A stretch of DNA of 64,000 nucleotides. Source: Microscilla marina ATCC 23134. Lineage in GTDB: Bacteria; Bacteroidota; Bacteroidia; Cytophagales; Microscillaceae. The position numbers were made by a program, and so were the translations under genes. Positions within the stretch are counted from its first letter, which is position 1, and the number at the start of each line of letters is the position of its first letter. The notes beneath the pieces are model-generated. The model saw nothing but the letters and a program-made list of their open reading frames with translations. It was not told the origin of the DNA and did not search any database. The stretch spans positions 1 to 64,000 of the forward strand of contig NZ_AAWS01000048.1 in NCBI RefSeq assembly GCF_000169175.1, read 5' to 3'. Of this stretch, positions 28,949 through 38,800 are shown one piece after another.

Positions 28949-29079
28949 AACTAAAAAGCATAGACATACAACTGGCAAATGCATAGGTGTACTGTTTACT
29001 GGCTTGGCTGCTTATCGCAACCATCCACCAAAAGACAAGCACCAACCATTGGCATGGGTTGTAGTCAAGAGGTCTGGGG

Positions 29080-30348
29080 TTATTTTTTGGTAGTAGATGT
29101 GTTGACTTGTTGCTTGAGTTGGTCAAGCTCCTTCTTCAAAGCTATGGTGTATAAGGTGAGTTCTTCTACTTTTTCCATCAACAACACATTCATTTGGGCT
29201 ACGTTCATGCCCTCTTTCACTACCTTGGTAGCTTTGGGTACTTTGGGCAAATGCCCGTGTTTTTTGATGTAAGCGTCTACTTCTTCGAGGGGCATTAGGT
29301 CGTAACCTGCTTCAAACACATAATCAGGGAAACTACCCACATTGAGGGTGAGGCTGTGTCCTTTCATGCTACCGTTTACGTCAAGGGTAGCCTCAGGAGT
29401 AATTGTGTTAATGCCTACCTTTTTAGAATAAAACTCCCCATAAATCAAGGTACGGGTTTTAGAATTGGCAATGTACAGACGTCCATTTTTTGTTTCGTCA
29501 TAGCCTGCCTGATACCCCAAAAATACGCTGCTGCTGCCTAGCGAGTTGTTATAACCTGCCTCGTGCCCTATAGATACATTTTTGCTCCCTACCGATGTGT
29601 TGCGCCCTGCGCTGTTTCCTATAAATACATTTTGGTTGCCCACCATCGCACCAAAGCCAGTCTGATGACCCATAAAAATATTGTCTCTTCCTTTGGTATT
29701 GCCACGCCCGGCTTCCATACCCACAAAGGTGTTGTTGTTACCAGTGGTAGTTCTATGCCCAGCAATGTTTCCCATAAACAGGTTGTTGGTACCTGTGGTA
29801 TTGTCGCGGCCTGCCAGCTTTCCTATAAAAGTATTGTCTTTGCCAGCTTTGTTGTTTAGCCCTGCCTGGTGCCCCATAAAAATATTATGCTCGCCAGCGT
29901 TATTGGTACCTGCCTGCTCTCCCAGAAAGATATTATACCTGCCAGTGTTATTGGTACCTACCTGATAACCCAGCATGATATTACGGCTGCCTTCATTACT
30001 TAATCCAGCTTCTGCTCCTAAAATCACATTGATGCCTGCTTTATTAAAGCGCCCTGCATCTTTACCAACAATCACATTATTGCCTATTGTGCCACCAGTG
30101 AGCCCTGCCCTGTGTCCCAGGTATACATTGCCACTACCAATATTATTACGCAGACCAGCCTGATAGCCCATAAACACATTGTGGGAACCCTGGGCGATGG
30201 TAAAGGATCCCGCAGCTCCCCCTAAAAATACATTTTCTGTTCCCTTACGTCCTTCATTGTTGTTGTCATAAGAGGTTACTCTGGTTTGTGCCTGGGCAAT
30301 GGCAACATAGCCCAAACATAGGAATAGAATAAATGATAACTTTTTCAT
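29080..30348 (-). CDS. Beta-roll adhesin-like/tail-fibre-like secreted protein
   Basis: With the start at 30348 the protein has 422 residues and a signal peptide (MKKLSFILFLCLGYVAIAQAQ). About residues 30-290 are roughly 15 short repeats of the form N-x-FLG/FMG-x-x-AG-x-x-N (NVFMGYQAGLRNN, NTFIGKLAGRDN, NIFMGHQTGFG), like YadA-head left-handed beta-rolls. The C-terminus has the Bacteroidota tail-fibre-like end: a short DVNGSMKGH segment, GHLPKVPKA, GMNVAQMNVLLMEKVEELTL and a coiled coil, typical of trimeric fibres. It lies 131 bp upstream of the LamG giant on the same strand. Trimeric surface fibre is likely; exact role unknown. Confidence 0.85.
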   Translation of the reverse strand: MKKLSFILFLCLGYVAIAQAQTRVTSYDNNNEGRKGTENVFLGGAAGSFTIAQGSHNVFMGYQAGLRNNIGSGNVYLGHRAGLTGGTIGNNVIVGKDAGRFNKAGINVILGAEAGLSNEGSRNIMLGYQVGTNNTGRYNIFLGEQAGTNNAGEHNIFMGHQAGLNNKAGKDNTFIGKLAGRDNTTGTNNLFMGNIAGHRTTTGNNNTFVGMEAGRGNTKGRDNIFMGHQTGFGAMVGNQNVFIGNSAGRNTSVGSKNVSIGHEAGYNNSLGSSSVFLGYQAGYDETKNGRLYIANSKTRTLIYGEFYSKKVGINTITPEATLDVNGSMKGHSLTLNVGSFPDYVFEAGYDLMPLEEVDAYIKKHGHLPKVPKATKVVKEGMNVAQMNVLLMEKVEELTLYTIALKKELDQLKQQVNTSTTKK

Positions 30349-31013
30349 TGTTTTGCTTTGGTTAATTTTTGAGGTTCCTGACAAAGACCAGCAGTACCTA
30401 TGCAACCTTTGATTGATTGCCCAAGGGTCTTTTCTTTTTACCTTCCTGATGAGGGGCAGTATTGCCCAATTGTTTTATCATTTGGTCTGATGGGTGCGCA
30501 CCTTCAAGACTATGACACAAAGTACGGGCAATGGGTGTATGTATGCTATTTTTGTTGCCCTTCAAACACTCTTCATGCTCCCCTTCAAATGCCCTTCATG
30601 TGCCTTGCCTGGCGAGGCTTTTACAAGCCTAAAACCATTGTATAAACAGGATTATTTTTAAAGGAAAGTGGAATGGTGTGTCTTGCTTGTTCTTGAAGAG
30701 GCGTGTGAAATGGAGCCCTAAAGCCAAACCTACGGCTATGCCCTGTTGTGATTTGCTGCAGCTAAAGTATCAGATTTTGAGGCAATTAGCCAAAAGGTAA
30801 AATCCATGCTCCCTCCTACCTTGTCGCATGCCCTAATTTATATTCATTCAAAACTACTTCTAAATATAGTGCTGAAGCTTCCTCTGGTACCAAATAAAAG
30901 TAGGAACTTGTATTAATTTACACCTATTTCACCTAATTTTTGATAAGTAATTTGCATTAATTAACAAATAATCATATTCTCGCGGCTAATTTAACCATAA
31001 ACATAATACCATT
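30349..31013. other. 665-bp intergenic region between divergent genes
   Basis: Divergent promoters for the beta-roll gene (minus) and the TonB receptor (plus) must lie here. The only structure I can point to is the 53-nt element at 30548-30600 that also precedes the 1,852-residue gene. No other gene is supported. Confidence 0.5.
30548..30600 (-). repeat. 53-nt upstream element, copy 1
   Basis: Reads on the minus strand as two GGGCATTTGAAGGG / GTTTGAAGGG blocks about 25 nt apart. It matches 41476-41528 at about 44 of 53 positions. Both copies lie upstream of minus-strand genes (start codons at 30348 and 41394). The paired TTTG groups resemble -33 and -7 spacing, so it may be a shared promoter or activator site. 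Confidence 0.5.
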
Positions 31014-33824
31014 ATGACAAAAAAAATACTGATTATTACAATGTTACTGCTGCTATCAGGTGTAGTTATCGCACAGAAAAAAACGGTCTCAGGAACTGTA
31101 CTGGACGAAAAGCAACAGCCATTGATTGGTGCTACAGTGCTTGAAAAGGGTACCACCAATGGTACAGCCGTAGACGCTGAAGGAAAGTTTACCCTGAATG
31201 TTTCAGAAAACGCCATTCTTCAGGTGCGTTTTGTAGGCTTCAAAACTCAGGAATTAAGCGTAAGTGGACGAAGTACATTTAACATTGTGATGGCAGGAGA
31301 TGCTGCGTTGGACGATGTAGTAGTAGTAGGAAGCCGTGGCGTACCCAGAATAGAAGTAGACACGCCATTGCCTGTAGATAAGATAGGCGCAAAAGAGTTG
31401 ATAGCTACCGGGCAAACTACCTTTGATAAGGCATTGCAATACTCTATCCCGTCATTTAGTACAGTACAAACTCCAGTAAATGATGCTACATCTTTGTTAG
31501 ACCCTTATGAGATAAGAAACATGGGCCCAAGCCGTACTTTGATCTTGATCAATGGAAAGCGAAAAAACCTAAGTTCTTTGTTGTATGTACAAACGTCTCC
31601 GGGTAGAGGCGAAACAGGTGCTGACATTTCGGCCATACCTGTAGATGCGATCAAACGGGTAGAAGTATTGAGAGATGGGGCTTCGGCTCAATATGGTTCT
31701 GATGCGATTGCAGGGGTTATAAACGTGGTACTCAAAGACCAGACCGATGCACCTGCGCTTACGCTAAGAGGCGGGGTTACCGGAGCAGGTGATGGCGAGT
31801 TTTTTGGCGTGTCATTTACCAATGGTTCTAAGTTTGCCGGAAAGGGCTTCATCAATTACGCGATAGACCTTTCACAACAAGGTTTGTCTAACCGACCTGG
31901 TACGGTGAATGCCGCAGGGGAAGCCATGGATTTTGGCGCTGATATCAATTTTGTGAATGAGTTTTTGAGCAGAAAACCTGATGCGGGTAACATCAATGGA
32001 GCCCCTCAAACTACTGCTGCCAAGTTCTTGATCAATGGAGGAATCAATTTATCTAAGAATACCGAGGTGTATGGCAATGCAGCCTATGTTTACAAAAAGG
32101 TAAATAGCTTTGCCAACTACCGTACCCCTTACTGGAGAACCATCCAGGATTTCCCATATTTGGCTAACTTTTTCCCAGGCAATCACCCTACCAACCCTAG
32201 TGGATACGATGGGTACGTGCCTAGCTTTGACGGAAACCTTGCTGACTACCATGCCACCCTTGGTATTAAGGGTAAGCTGGGTGAGTGGAACCACGATGCT
32301 TCTTTGACCGTAGGTGGCAACCAACAAGGCTATACGGTGAACAATTCGCACAACAGAAACTTTGTTTATTCACCTTCTACCTGGTTAGACGCCAACAGTA
32401 ATGGAACTGTAGACACGGGTGAACTTACTCAAGGGTCATTGCTGTACAGAGAAAATTCTCCGATTACATTCGACGTAGGGGGCACTCGATTCACCCATAC
32501 TGTGGGTAACATAGATGTTTCCAGAAAAATTGGCGAAAAACTAAGCTTGGGTGTCGGTACAGAGTTTAGATCAGAAACTTTTACTGTGATAGAAGGTTCT
32601 TTAGCTTCTTACGATGGTGGTGGTGCTGATTCTTTTGCTGGAAACCAACCAGAAAACTCAGGTAAGTTTAACCGATACAATATTGGGGGTTATATTGACC
32701 TTTTGTATGACATTACTGATAACTTCCTGATCAATGGAACCGCACGGGTTGAAGAATACAGCGATTTTGGCGAAGCCTTTGTATGGAAAGTAAGCTCTAG
32801 ATATAAGTTTCTTGAAGACAAGGTGATTTTAAGAGGTTCGGTATCTACTGGTTTCCGGGCACCTACCTTGCATCAAATTTATACCCAAAAAGCCCAGTAC
32901 TCTTTTGTACCTGGTCAGGGTATACAAGTGGGTGGTTTAGTCAATAATGTATCGCCTCAGGCAAAACTACTTGGCATTAAGCCGCTTGAAGCTGAAAAGT
33001 CTCAAAACTTTACCGCAGGTATTGCTTTAAAGCCTAAAAAAGGGGTAAGCATTGCGATTGATTACTACAATATTGAGGTAAGAGATCGAATTATATTGGG
33101 TACAGAGATAGGACCTACCACTGCTGGAAATACTCCATTGGATGCCTTGTTAACTGCCAACAACCTGACTGATGTAAGCTTTTTTAGCAATGCCATTGAC
33201 ACGCGTACTTCAGGGATTGATTTTGTAGGAGCCATTCGCTACCTCGCTTTAGGCGCTGGTACACTTTCTATCAACTTATCAGGAAACGTGGTGTTAGAAA
33301 ACAAGCGAATCAATAATGTAAAGAACCCTGCCATTGTTGAATCAGCCAACCAATCGGTGGCCAATGCCACTCAAGAGGCACTTTTCTTTACTTCACGACC
33401 AGAAACCAAATGGATTCTTGGACTGAACTATGAATTAGGGAAAGTTACTTTTATGGTAAACAATACGCTTTTTGGCAAAACTACCTTTAAGCAACAAGGG
33501 CTTGACAACAACTTGAGAACTGAGTTTGAGCCAAGGGTTGTTACCGACTTAGGGGTTACTATTTCTCCCACCGACAATTTGACTATCTCGTTGAATGCCA
33601 ACAATATTTTGGGCATCCTTCCTCAATGGAAGTTTGTGGCTGAGAACCCTGCCGGACAAGCCATTATTGATGATACCAGCACCAATGCTTTTGGGCTTAC
33701 GCCAATTCAGATACAGTCTAACTTGATTACGTTTAACCAACGCTACTCACAAATGACCTACGATGGCTACCACTTTAGCCAATTAGGTTTCTTGTTTAAT
33801 GCTTCGGTACAGTTAAGATTCTAA
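31014..33824 (+). CDS. TonB-dependent receptor
   Basis: The 936-residue protein has a signal peptide (MTKKILIITMLLLLSGVVIAQ), a CarboxypepD-regulatory-like domain (about 23-105; GATVLEKGTTNGTAVDAEG, QVRFVGFKTQELSV), a plug domain (about 120-240; NMGPSRTLILINGKR, KRVEVLRDGASAQYGSDAIA) and a 22-strand barrel ending in the outer-membrane signature FNASVQLRF. Family members import large or scarce nutrients using TonB energy. No SusD-like lipoprotein follows, so it is not a classical Sus pair; the plug resembles the longer receptors described for proteobacteria. Substrate unknown. Transcription ends at hairpins at 33847 or 34062. Confidence 0.9.
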   Translation: MTKKILIITMLLLLSGVVIAQKKTVSGTVLDEKQQPLIGATVLEKGTTNGTAVDAEGKFTLNVSENAILQVRFVGFKTQELSVSGRSTFNIVMAGDAALDDVVVVGSRGVPRIEVDTPLPVDKIGAKELIATGQTTFDKALQYSIPSFSTVQTPVNDATSLLDPYEIRNMGPSRTLILINGKRKNLSSLLYVQTSPGRGETGADISAIPVDAIKRVEVLRDGASAQYGSDAIAGVINVVLKDQTDAPALTLRGGVTGAGDGEFFGVSFTNGSKFAGKGFINYAIDLSQQGLSNRPGTVNAAGEAMDFGADINFVNEFLSRKPDAGNINGAPQTTAAKFLINGGINLSKNTEVYGNAAYVYKKVNSFANYRTPYWRTIQDFPYLANFFPGNHPTNPSGYDGYVPSFDGNLADYHATLGIKGKLGEWNHDASLTVGGNQQGYTVNNSHNRNFVYSPSTWLDANSNGTVDTGELTQGSLLYRENSPITFDVGGTRFTHTVGNIDVSRKIGEKLSLGVGTEFRSETFTVIEGSLASYDGGGADSFAGNQPENSGKFNRYNIGGYIDLLYDITDNFLINGTARVEEYSDFGEAFVWKVSSRYKFLEDKVILRGSVSTGFRAPTLHQIYTQKAQYSFVPGQGIQVGGLVNNVSPQAKLLGIKPLEAEKSQNFTAGIALKPKKGVSIAIDYYNIEVRDRIILGTEIGPTTAGNTPLDALLTANNLTDVSFFSNAIDTRTSGIDFVGAIRYLALGAGTLSINLSGNVVLENKRINNVKNPAIVESANQSVANATQEALFFTSRPETKWILGLNYELGKVTFMVNNTLFGKTTFKQQGLDNNLRTEFEPRVVTDLGVTISPTDNLTISLNANNILGILPQWKFVAENPAGQAIIDDTSTNAFGLTPIQIQSNLITFNQRYSQMTYDGYHFSQLGFLFNASVQLRF

Positions 33825-33846
33825 TAACAATAGTCCATAGCTTCTA

Positions 33847-33899
33847 CAGCCTCAAGTCCTTAGATACCGATGTATATCGGTGCTTCAAGTTTGAGGCTG
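33847..33899 (+). terminator. Long hairpin after the TonB receptor
   Basis: CAGCCTCAA / TTGAGGCTG arms enclose an inner ACCGA...TCGGT hairpin. It starts 22 bp after the stop; no strong T run follows. Confidence 0.4.
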
Positions 33900-33973
33900 C
33901 TCTACAAGCAACTTACCTGTTTTATAATACATTGATTTTTAATGGTTTATAAAATCGGTAGATGGAAGTATTT

Positions 33974-34056
33974 AGTCGATAGCTGATCCGAATAAATGTA
34001 CACCTTGTTAAATGCTGTAAACCAGTATTTTATATTAAGATTGCGTACTCACTTTT
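33974..34056. repeat. Degenerate direct repeat, left copy
   Basis: About 83 bp that recurs at 35071-35155 with roughly three quarters of bases equal (shared blocks: AGTCxATAGC, AATAAATGT, GTAAACCA, TATATTAA, TTGCGTACT). The two copies flank the 34131-35006 gene in the same orientation. Confidence 0.6.
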
Positions 34057-34061
34057 AAAAC

Positions 34062-34105
34062 AAAACCTCATCAGAGAATAGATTGATCTCTGATGAGGTT
34101 TTTTT
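34062..34105. terminator. Strong bidirectional terminator
   Basis: Perfect 16-bp arms AAAACCTCATCAGAGA / TCTCTGATGAGGTTTT with a 9-nt loop and a T run on either strand. It lies 25 bp after the stop of the minus-strand gene at 34131 and may also end read-through from the TonB receptor. Confidence 0.8.
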
Positions 34106-34130
34106 GTATAACCAATATTCGCTACGCTTT

Positions 34131-35006
34131 TCACACATCAAAACTTATCTCTGCCATGAGTCCATCCGATGTTTGTTGAATCTCTACCCATTGTATTTGC
34201 CCCAATATGCCGTAGGTGCTTGCCAAAGCCACTTGGTCTTCATCTTTGAATTTTGCCAACATACACAAAGCAATCAACAGCTTGTTGGAAGGGTACAAAA
34301 CTCTTAGCCCAAACTTGAGCATTTCCTCAGAGGTCATCCACAGCGAAATAACCAATTGCTGTACTTCATAGGTTTCTAAAATTTCTAGCAGAAAGCCTGG
34401 AAAAGCAGGTACTTGTAACAAATCTGCCAAGTGCAATGCCTGATAATATTGAGTACTAACCTCATCGGCAGGTTCTATCATCAGGTCTAATTGCCGAATA
34501 GTTGGCTCAGCTAAAGACTCACCATAACCCAAACAAACCGCCTCAGGACACAAGCTGACCCAACGGCTCAACAACCTGCGTTTATGATTGTTTGGGTCAA
34601 GCGTATGGAGCACTCGGTTCATAGGAATCTCTCCTGGAAGGTACCAGCCTGCGTTTACTCCCAAGGCGTTGAGCTCCAGCCACGAACCCATTTTGGCGGG
34701 CTGCCAGTCAATGCCCAGGTCTACAAGCCTTTGCAAAATACTTGTGCTCACCTTGAGGCGATCCTGATAATAAGTGGCGTACCTCTTCAATACCTCTTTA
34801 GCATTGCCCAGATGTTGCAGGGTAAGGCGCTTGCCTTGGTGGGTGCTTTGGAGAGCAAAGCGTTGAAACTGATCAGAGTTTGATAGCTGTACATGCTGCA
34901 GCCAATCTTTGATAAAAGTAACGTTGGTTTCATTGGTTAAGGTGCTGTTTTGTAGTGCCAACATCATTTTTTGCGTGGTATCTAAAGTGAGGGTTTGGTG
35001 GTTCAT
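34131..35006 (-). CDS. Hypothetical protein, unrecognised
   Basis: With the start at 35006 (MNHQTLTLDTTQKMMLAL) the product is 291 residues; a start at 35048 would add 14. I do not recognise a family. It is a soluble, mainly helical protein without signal or membrane segment. The first part has a long amphipathic helix and KRLTLQHLGNAKEVLKRYATYYQDRL; the second half has repeated helical pairs. It sits alone between degenerate 80-bp direct repeats, with a strong terminator close behind, and could have been moved as a cassette. Confidence 0.7.
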   Translation of the reverse strand: MNHQTLTLDTTQKMMLALQNSTLTNETNVTFIKDWLQHVQLSNSDQFQRFALQSTHQGKRLTLQHLGNAKEVLKRYATYYQDRLKVSTSILQRLVDLGIDWQPAKMGSWLELNALGVNAGWYLPGEIPMNRVLHTLDPNNHKRRLLSRWVSLCPEAVCLGYGESLAEPTIRQLDLMIEPADEVSTQYYQALHLADLLQVPAFPGFLLEILETYEVQQLVISLWMTSEEMLKFGLRVLYPSNKLLIALCMLAKFKDEDQVALASTYGILGQIQWVEIQQTSDGLMAEISFDV

Positions 35007-35070
35007 AAGATATTTTTGATTAGAATTTTGTTCATTATAATTTGTCAATAGTCCACAGCATTTAGCCCGT

Positions 35071-35155
35071 AGTCCATAGCGGATTCGAGTAAATGTTTAC
35101 CCCTATGAATCATTGTAAACCAATGGCGTATATTAAATTTGCGTACTTGCTTTAT
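35071..35155. repeat. Degenerate direct repeat, right copy
   Basis: Partner of 33974-34056, same orientation, on the other side of the orphan gene. Confidence 0.6.
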
Positions 35156-35214
35156 TTTTCAAAGGGTTTCAGTTTTACGTCTAAACACGTAATTAAATAG
35201 TTTTTAAACTTATA

Positions 35215-35600
35215 AACTGACCTTTCGCAGGTCAAAAATTTGTTTAACAAAATATTATACCAGTCTTCAAGCAAGCTAATAAAACACAATGATTCGAGTA
35301 TCTGTGAGCCGTTACTTTTTTCTATAGGTAAAAAAGTAACCAAAAACCCCACAGCTGTAGTTTGTTTTGCCTAAATCTGTTACACTACGCCGAAACAGCT
35401 CAAACTCGCTTCGCTCAAACAGTGATCTGTTTAGCTTACGCAGAGCTCGGCGCAGCAAAGCTGCAGCCTCGGTTTTACGGCTTCGTTTCACAGATTCTTA
35501 ACGGCAACAAACTAAGGCTGAATCTAGCTGACGCGACCTTAATCCTATGCTGTATTTTTTGGCTTAAAAACAAAAATACGTGCTGCGAAAGGTCAGTTTC
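35215..35600. mobile_element. 386-bp MITE-like element with terminal inverted repeats and 7-bp target duplication
   Basis: The left end AACTGACCTTTCGCAG (35215-35230) is the exact reverse complement of CTGCGAAAGGTCAGTT (35583-35598). Each end is flanked by ACTTATA (35208-35214 and 35601-35607), as expected of a target-site duplication. The interior has no transposase; it contains a copy of the GAGCTC...CAGCAAAGC repeat family (35443-35480). The short plus-strand frame within (35362-35616) runs through the right end and is not credible as a gene. The transposase that could move it is not in the window. Confidence 0.7.
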
Positions 35601-35835
35601 ACTTATAAACATTTGATAACCGACCAACGGGAGCTCAACGAAGGTAATCAGTAATCAACTTTGACTAAAATCACTGCGGAGCATTGATTTGTATAAAGAA
35701 GTTTTTACGCTTCCTAATTAACCCAAGTTGCAGTATATAAACTGTAAAAGCTTAAATTCCAGCTATTTATATATTTTAGGTACGAATATAACTGGCACTT
35801 GAAGCTTGTCGCTTATACCTCGCAACTTCAATTAA

Positions 35836-38800
35836 TTATCGAGGATTCAATATTTGAAAGTGATTGCCCACATGCACAATATGTAAAACTCGACTTCCCC
35901 TGCCTGCAATAAAGTTCATAGCATCGACAGTACTTTCGCCTGTTCTTCTCCATACTACCACATTCGCGTTTTGCGTCAATTGCGAAAATATAGCACCAAC
36001 AATCTCATCACTCGCCTCCAGGTAATTACCTTTTTGTACTTCTTCAGGAAATTGTGTCATAAGAAACTTCCGAATATTCAATACTTGTGTTGAATCCTCT
36101 CCAAGCCCTTCTACTATGCAATTAATCAAGCAGTTATGTCCCCGACCAGAAACATTCTGCACATTAAAAGTATAGGGTTGCCCCTGATAAGAGCCTGTGA
36201 CAAGCGCTCCATCTCTAAACCAGTTATTGGCCCATTTTTCTGCTTCTATAGCCTTCAGAGAACGTCTTCTTTTAGTTTTTTTAGCCTTGAGTTTAGGAGC
36301 AGTCGTCTTTTGGGTTTTGTTCTCTGGGTTTAGATTTTTGCCACTTTTAAGTATTTCTTCTTGGCTGCTTTGTTTACCATCCGTTGCCTTCTTGGGCTTG
36401 TTTGTTGCCGCTTTGTTACGCGACCACAGAAAATCGAGGTTATTTCTTATAGCCCATAAAGCACCCTTGAGTTGGTCAATGCCTGCCACGCCAGTATTTT
36501 TTACAACATTATAGATGTCACTCATATTAATAAAGCTCACCTTCTGGTTTTTGGCAGACGCATTGTGGTCGACTATCTCTTCATTCACCCTTTCTACTAC
36601 CTCTTCCAGGTCATCAATGGCATCTTGCAGGCGGTCTTCTTTCATTTTTTCCTCTATATGGGCTTGTGCCAAGGATTGCACATCATCTTTGTCACTTTTG
36701 TCTTCAAAAGATTTAAACAAAGGATTTCGGTTTGACACCATTTCTTGGGTATACTCTACGAGCTTGTCTAAGCCCAACGGGGTGTTAATATACCTACGGA
36801 TGGCTCGTGCTCCTTCATTGGCTCTAAATTCAGCGTTGCGTTCTTTAGGGTCTAACACCTCCTTGTCTTTACTTTGTTCTGAGAGTGGATTCATTTCCTC
36901 CTTCAATACATCGTTGAGCCCGGTCACCTCAAATGTAGTGTTGGTAGTTGCCTTGGTGAGGGCTTTTACCAAAGACGCTGGATTAGTTACCTGGTCTCTA
37001 ATGTTTCTCCAGGTATCTTCGTTAGGTTTTCCTTTGACAAAGCCCTCCAAGCCTTTGATCACTTCTTTACCCAAGCTACGGGTCATCCCTACCCCTACAT
37101 ACCTTCCTCCATCTTTTACTGCCAACTCACCAGGTTTTTTGCCTCCATCATTAAGCGCATTAATGCTGTCACCCAACAGTTTAGACTCTTTGATAGCATC
37201 ACTTAAGAAAAAAGAGCCCATATACATCATTGCTGTCAGAGAAGCCTTGATAGCCTCAAATCCTGCAAAACCTACATAGTTTTGAATGGTTTCTTTGTCA
37301 GGGTCCAACGCTTTGTCAATCACTGCCGTTACAAAACCTGTACCTGCATACAACGCCCCCAACACCAAATTATCAATAATGATAGGTACTATGCCCACCG
37401 AAGCAAAAGGCACTACCCCCACCAATACCACCAGCTCTATAGTTTTTATCAGGTTTTTGCGGTAAGCAGTGGTTGTCTTCTCAAAACCTTCCTGGCGTTT
37501 GGTTACATCGTCTTTAAAAGTTTTTTCAAAATACTCCTTGTCTTGACCTAGGTCTTCAAAAGCATTTTTGGCATTCACCCCTTGCTCTATATTACGCATA
37601 GCACTCACGAGGCGTGCTCCTCCTTCTTTGTACTCATCTGCCTTGGCAGTCAACCACTTCCAGCTTACCCCAGCATTCAATGACTTATTTTTGATGTTGG
37701 CATGCAGTGTGAGGTAATTCTCAGACAAGGCAAAAATATCTTCTGCCAGGTAACCCTCCGCCAGCAAAGTATCTACAAAAGCCTTGTCGTGGGTAGCCGC
37801 ATCGCTCAAGTGAGTCATCAGGTCTAATACCAAACTCGTATGGGTGCTTTCATTGCCTCCATACAACCTTTCTAGTTGCTCTTTGCTAGGCAGGGGCAAG
37901 TGTTTTTGTCTGATTTCCCGGCTTTGTGTTTCAACTTCTTCTTTTAGCTCCTCTAACCTTTCTTTTTTCTGCTCAAACAAGCCAGGCTCTTTATTTTCCT
38001 TAATTTCTTGTTTAAGCTTAGCCATTTGCTCACGCAAATTATTTCTTTTACCTAAAGCTGTTTTGTTCGATTTATAATCTGTCCATTCGTCCAGCAATAC
38101 CCGCCCATGCAGCCCCGTAAAAGTATATTGAGCCAGTTCCTTGTCTTTGCCATCCAGCTTACGAAACCACCTAAACCCTTGCTTGATAATGAAAGGAATG
38201 AGCTCTAGTGTTCCACCCTGCAAATGCTTTATAGACTTGTTTAATGAGGCTTTTTGGTGGCTTTGATAGCCCAAAAAAGTGTCTTGAGCAATTCTTTTTT
38301 GAGCAGTCTCCTGAAGGGCATCAAATACCTCAAAGAGAAAAACTTCTTTTCTTTTTTCATTAAAGTCTTGTTTGAGGTAAGGGTTTCGCTGGTAACTTTT
38401 TACTACAATCCCCTTTGGCACATACAAATTATCTCCCGCTTGCCATATCCTCATCATCATGAGCATAATATCATGGTAATTTTTATTGACAGCTACCTTA
38501 TGCAACCTGGCGCACCAAATGCCTACTTGACGTCTATACTCTGCGTCGTTTACCACCATCTCATCGTGGGTTGCCAAACTATCCCATCTTTCTTCCTGGG
38601 CTTTTCGGTCTTGTTTTGCTTGTTCGGCAGCCTTGCCTGCGCCTTTTCCTTTGCCTATGTATTTGGTATAGTAGCCCAAATAGTTCTGGGAAAAATCTTT
38701 TGCTTCTACTGGGGTCAATCGGTGTTGCCTTGGGCTACCTTGATTGGGTGGCTTCACCCAGTTTTGCATTTTTTTATAGGCACCCTGACGGCTTTTTTTA

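Noticed and set aside
28949-28984. Longer N-terminus of the LamG/T9SS giant
   Set aside because: The Met at 28948 starts a normal signal peptide; the extra residues spoil it.
30400-30645. Plus-strand 81-codon frame
   Set aside because: It overlaps the shared 53-nt upstream element, has no RBS and no protein features.
31014-33824. SusC of a Sus-type polysaccharide locus
   Set aside because: No SusD-like gene or glycoside hydrolase follows; a terminator does.
35362-35616. Plus-strand 84-codon frame in the MITE-like element
   Set aside because: It crosses the right inverted repeat and the target duplication and has no motif.
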